Source: an uncultured Chitinophaga sp.
GTDB lineage: Bacteria; Bacteroidota; Bacteroidia; Chitinophagales; Chitinophagaceae
Assembly: GCF_937874145.1 (NCBI RefSeq)
Contig: NZ_CALNBI010000098.1
Coordinates: 1-14,922, forward strand
DNA: 14,922 nucleotides
Reading direction: 5' to 3'
A program made the translations under genes and the position numbers. Shown here in pieces: positions 13,697 through 14,922 of the stretch (position 1 is the first letter of the stretch; each line of letters starts with the position of its first letter). The notes beneath the pieces were generated by a model that was not told the origin of the DNA, made no database searches, and was given only the letters and a program-made list of their open reading frames with translations.

Positions 13697-14922
13697 TTAC
13701 TTTGCTGCTGCGAACTGGGCGCGGATCACGTTGAGCGCACCGCCGGCTTTGAACCATTCGATCTGCTGCTGGTTGTAAGTGTGATTCACGGTGATGGCAT
13801 CCTGGGAGCCGTCTTTGTGATGGAACACCACGGTCAGCGTGGAGCCGGGAACGAATTCGGTCAGGCCTACGATGTCGATCACATCATCTTCCTGGATTTT
13901 TTCGTAATCGTCCTTGTCGGCGAAAGTCAGCGCGAGCATACCTTGCTTCTTCAGGTTGGTTTCGTGGATACGCGCGAAGGATTTCACGAGGATCGCACGA
14001 ACGCCGAGGTGACGGGGTTCCATGGCTGCGTGTTCGCGGCTGGAACCTTCACCGTAGTTTTCATCGCCCACAACGATGGAACCGATGCCTGCGGCTTTGT
14101 AGGCACGCTGGGTAGCCGGTACGGCGCCATATTCGCCGGTCAGCTGGTTTTTCACGGTGTCCGTTTTGTCGTTATACGCGTTCACGGCGCCGATCAGCAT
14201 GTTGTTGGAGATATTGTCCAGGTGGCCGCGGTATTTCAACCAGGGGCCTGCCATGGAGATGTGGTCGGTCGTACACTTGCCTTTCGCCTTGATGAGGAGC
14301 TTCAGTCCTTTCAGGTCGGTACCTTCCCATGCCTTGAAAGCTTCCAGGAGCTGGAGGCGGTCGGAGGTGGGGGATACGATTACCTGAACGCCGGAGCCGT
14401 CTTCAGCAGGCGCCTGGTAGCCGGCGTCTTTCACGTCGAAGCCCTGGGGAGGCAGTTCAAAGCCTTTGGGTTCGTCGAGCTTCACTTCTTTGCCGTCGCG
14501 GTTTTTGAGAGTGTCCGTGAGGGGGTTGAAGGTAAGGTCGCCCGCGATAGCCAGCGCCGTTACGATCTCGGGAGACGCCACGAATGCGTGGGTGGATGCG
14601 AGGCCGTCGTTACGTTTGGCGAAGTTGCGGTTGAAGGAAGTGATGATGGAGTTTTTGCGGTTGGGATCGTCGATATGACGGGCCCACTGGCCGATGCAGG
14701 GACCGCAGGCATTCGCCAGCACCACGCCGCCGATCTGGTCGAAGGTATCGAGCAGGCCGTCTCTTTCGATGGTGTAGCGCACCAGTTCGGAGCCGGGTGT
14801 GATGGTGAACTCGGAATGCACTTCCAGGTTTTTATCGATAGCCTGTTTCGCGAGAGACGCGGAACGGGAGATGTCTTCGTAGGAAGAGTTGGTGCAGGAG
14901 CCGATCAGGGCTACTTCCAGCT
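13697..14922 (-). CDS. acn: Aconitate hydratase (mitochondrial-type aconitase), N-terminus cut by window edge
   Basis: The frame is open from the stop at 13697 to the right edge: 408 codons, roughly the C-terminal half of a protein of about 750 residues. It interconverts citrate and isocitrate in the TCA cycle. All three cysteine ligands of the [4Fe-4S] cluster are visible: GSCTNSSYED near the window edge (about 14890) and CGPCIGQW (about 14690-14714). Further substrate-site motifs are GKCTTDHIS, GDENYGEGSSREHAAMEPR and KSFARIHETNLKKQG. These wordings match the mitochondrial-type branch rather than AcnA/IRP or AcnB. The ATG at 14821 is internal, because the cluster motif lies upstream of it in the same frame. 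A strong terminator follows. Confidence 0.95.
   Translation of the reverse strand, partial: LEVALIGSCTNSSYEDISRSASLAKQAIDKNLEVHSEFTITPGSELVRYTIERDGLLDTFDQIGGVVLANACGPCIGQWARHIDDPNRKNSIITSFNRNFAKRNDGLASTHAFVASPEIVTALAIAGDLTFNPLTDTLKNRDGKEVKLDEPKGFELPPQGFDVKDAGYQAPAEDGSGVQVIVSPTSDRLQLLEAFKAWEGTDLKGLKLLIKAKGKCTTDHISMAGPWLKYRGHLDNISNNMLIGAVNAYNDKTDTVKNQLTGEYGAVPATQRAYKAAGIGSIVVGDENYGEGSSREHAAMEPRHLGVRAILVKSFARIHETNLKKQGMLALTFADKDDYEKIQEDDVIDIVGLTEFVPGSTLTVVFHHKDGSQDAITVNHTYNQQQIEWFKAGGALNVIRAQFAAAK

Noticed and set aside
13697..14821. Aconitase as a complete short gene starting at the ATG at 14821
   Set aside because: The frame stays open to the window edge and includes the GSCTNSSYED cluster motif upstream, so the ATG is internal and the gene is cut by the window.
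1..14922. CRISPR array, insertion sequence, tRNA or rRNA
   Set aside because: No regularly spaced repeats, transposase frames, terminal inverted repeats or cloverleaf/rRNA-like stretches were noticed; coding genes account for nearly all of the window.

Overview
The window looks like chromosomal DNA of a GC-rich member of the Bacteroidota, most likely a Chitinophagaceae relative. This is inferred from gene content (a DUF4421-type outer-membrane protein, a secreted S9 peptidase, a lipoprotein histidine phosphatase), from the lack of clear Shine-Dalgarno sequences before most starts, and from TAnnTTTG-like promoter boxes close to start codons. The species cannot be named from the sequence. I see no mobile element, CRISPR array, tRNA or rRNA, and no stretch over 300 bases lacks a gene.

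Layout. (1) 1-1879, minus: a secreted S9-family peptidase running off the left edge, so its catalytic C-terminus is missing. (2) 1976-2518, plus: a lipoprotein histidine phosphatase, meeting mgtE tail to tail with one base between the stop codons. (3) 2520-4808, minus: a probable two-gene operon of a bestrophin-like channel followed by the Mg2+ transporter MgtE. (4) 4898-5287, plus: a small stand-alone SET-domain protein, divergent from the bestrophin gene and closed by a hairpin terminator. (5) 5364-11395, plus: the centre of the window, a histidine utilisation operon marR-hutH-hutU-hutI-hutG. (6) 11413-11901, plus: a YfcE-type metallophosphoesterase 17 bases after hutG. (7) 11939-12985, plus: a DUF4421 protein whose end overlaps (8) a minus-strand HD-domain hydrolase, 12980-13609. 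(9) 13697-14922, minus: the C-terminal part of a mitochondrial-type aconitase, cut by the right edge and followed by a strong terminator.

How the genes work together. HutH, HutU, HutI and HutG together turn histidine into glutamate, ammonia and formamide, through urocanate, imidazolonepropionate and formiminoglutamate. The MarR-type regulator overlaps hutH by four bases (ATGA). A perfect 8+2+8 inverted repeat lies six bases before the marR start, just where a self-regulating repressor of the whole operon could bind. This is the best candidate here for something not well described: a MarR protein taking the role that HutC plays in Proteobacteria. Glutamate carbon can enter the TCA cycle, where the neighbouring aconitase acts, but nothing in the sequence ties aconitase to the operon.

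Most of the window is ordinary core metabolism and transport. The points worth a second look are the marR/hut control region, a Cys at a usual metal-ligand position of HutG, the bestrophin-MgtE pairing, the minimal SET protein, and two genes with a promoter box exactly four bases before the ATG, which suggests leaderless mRNAs.
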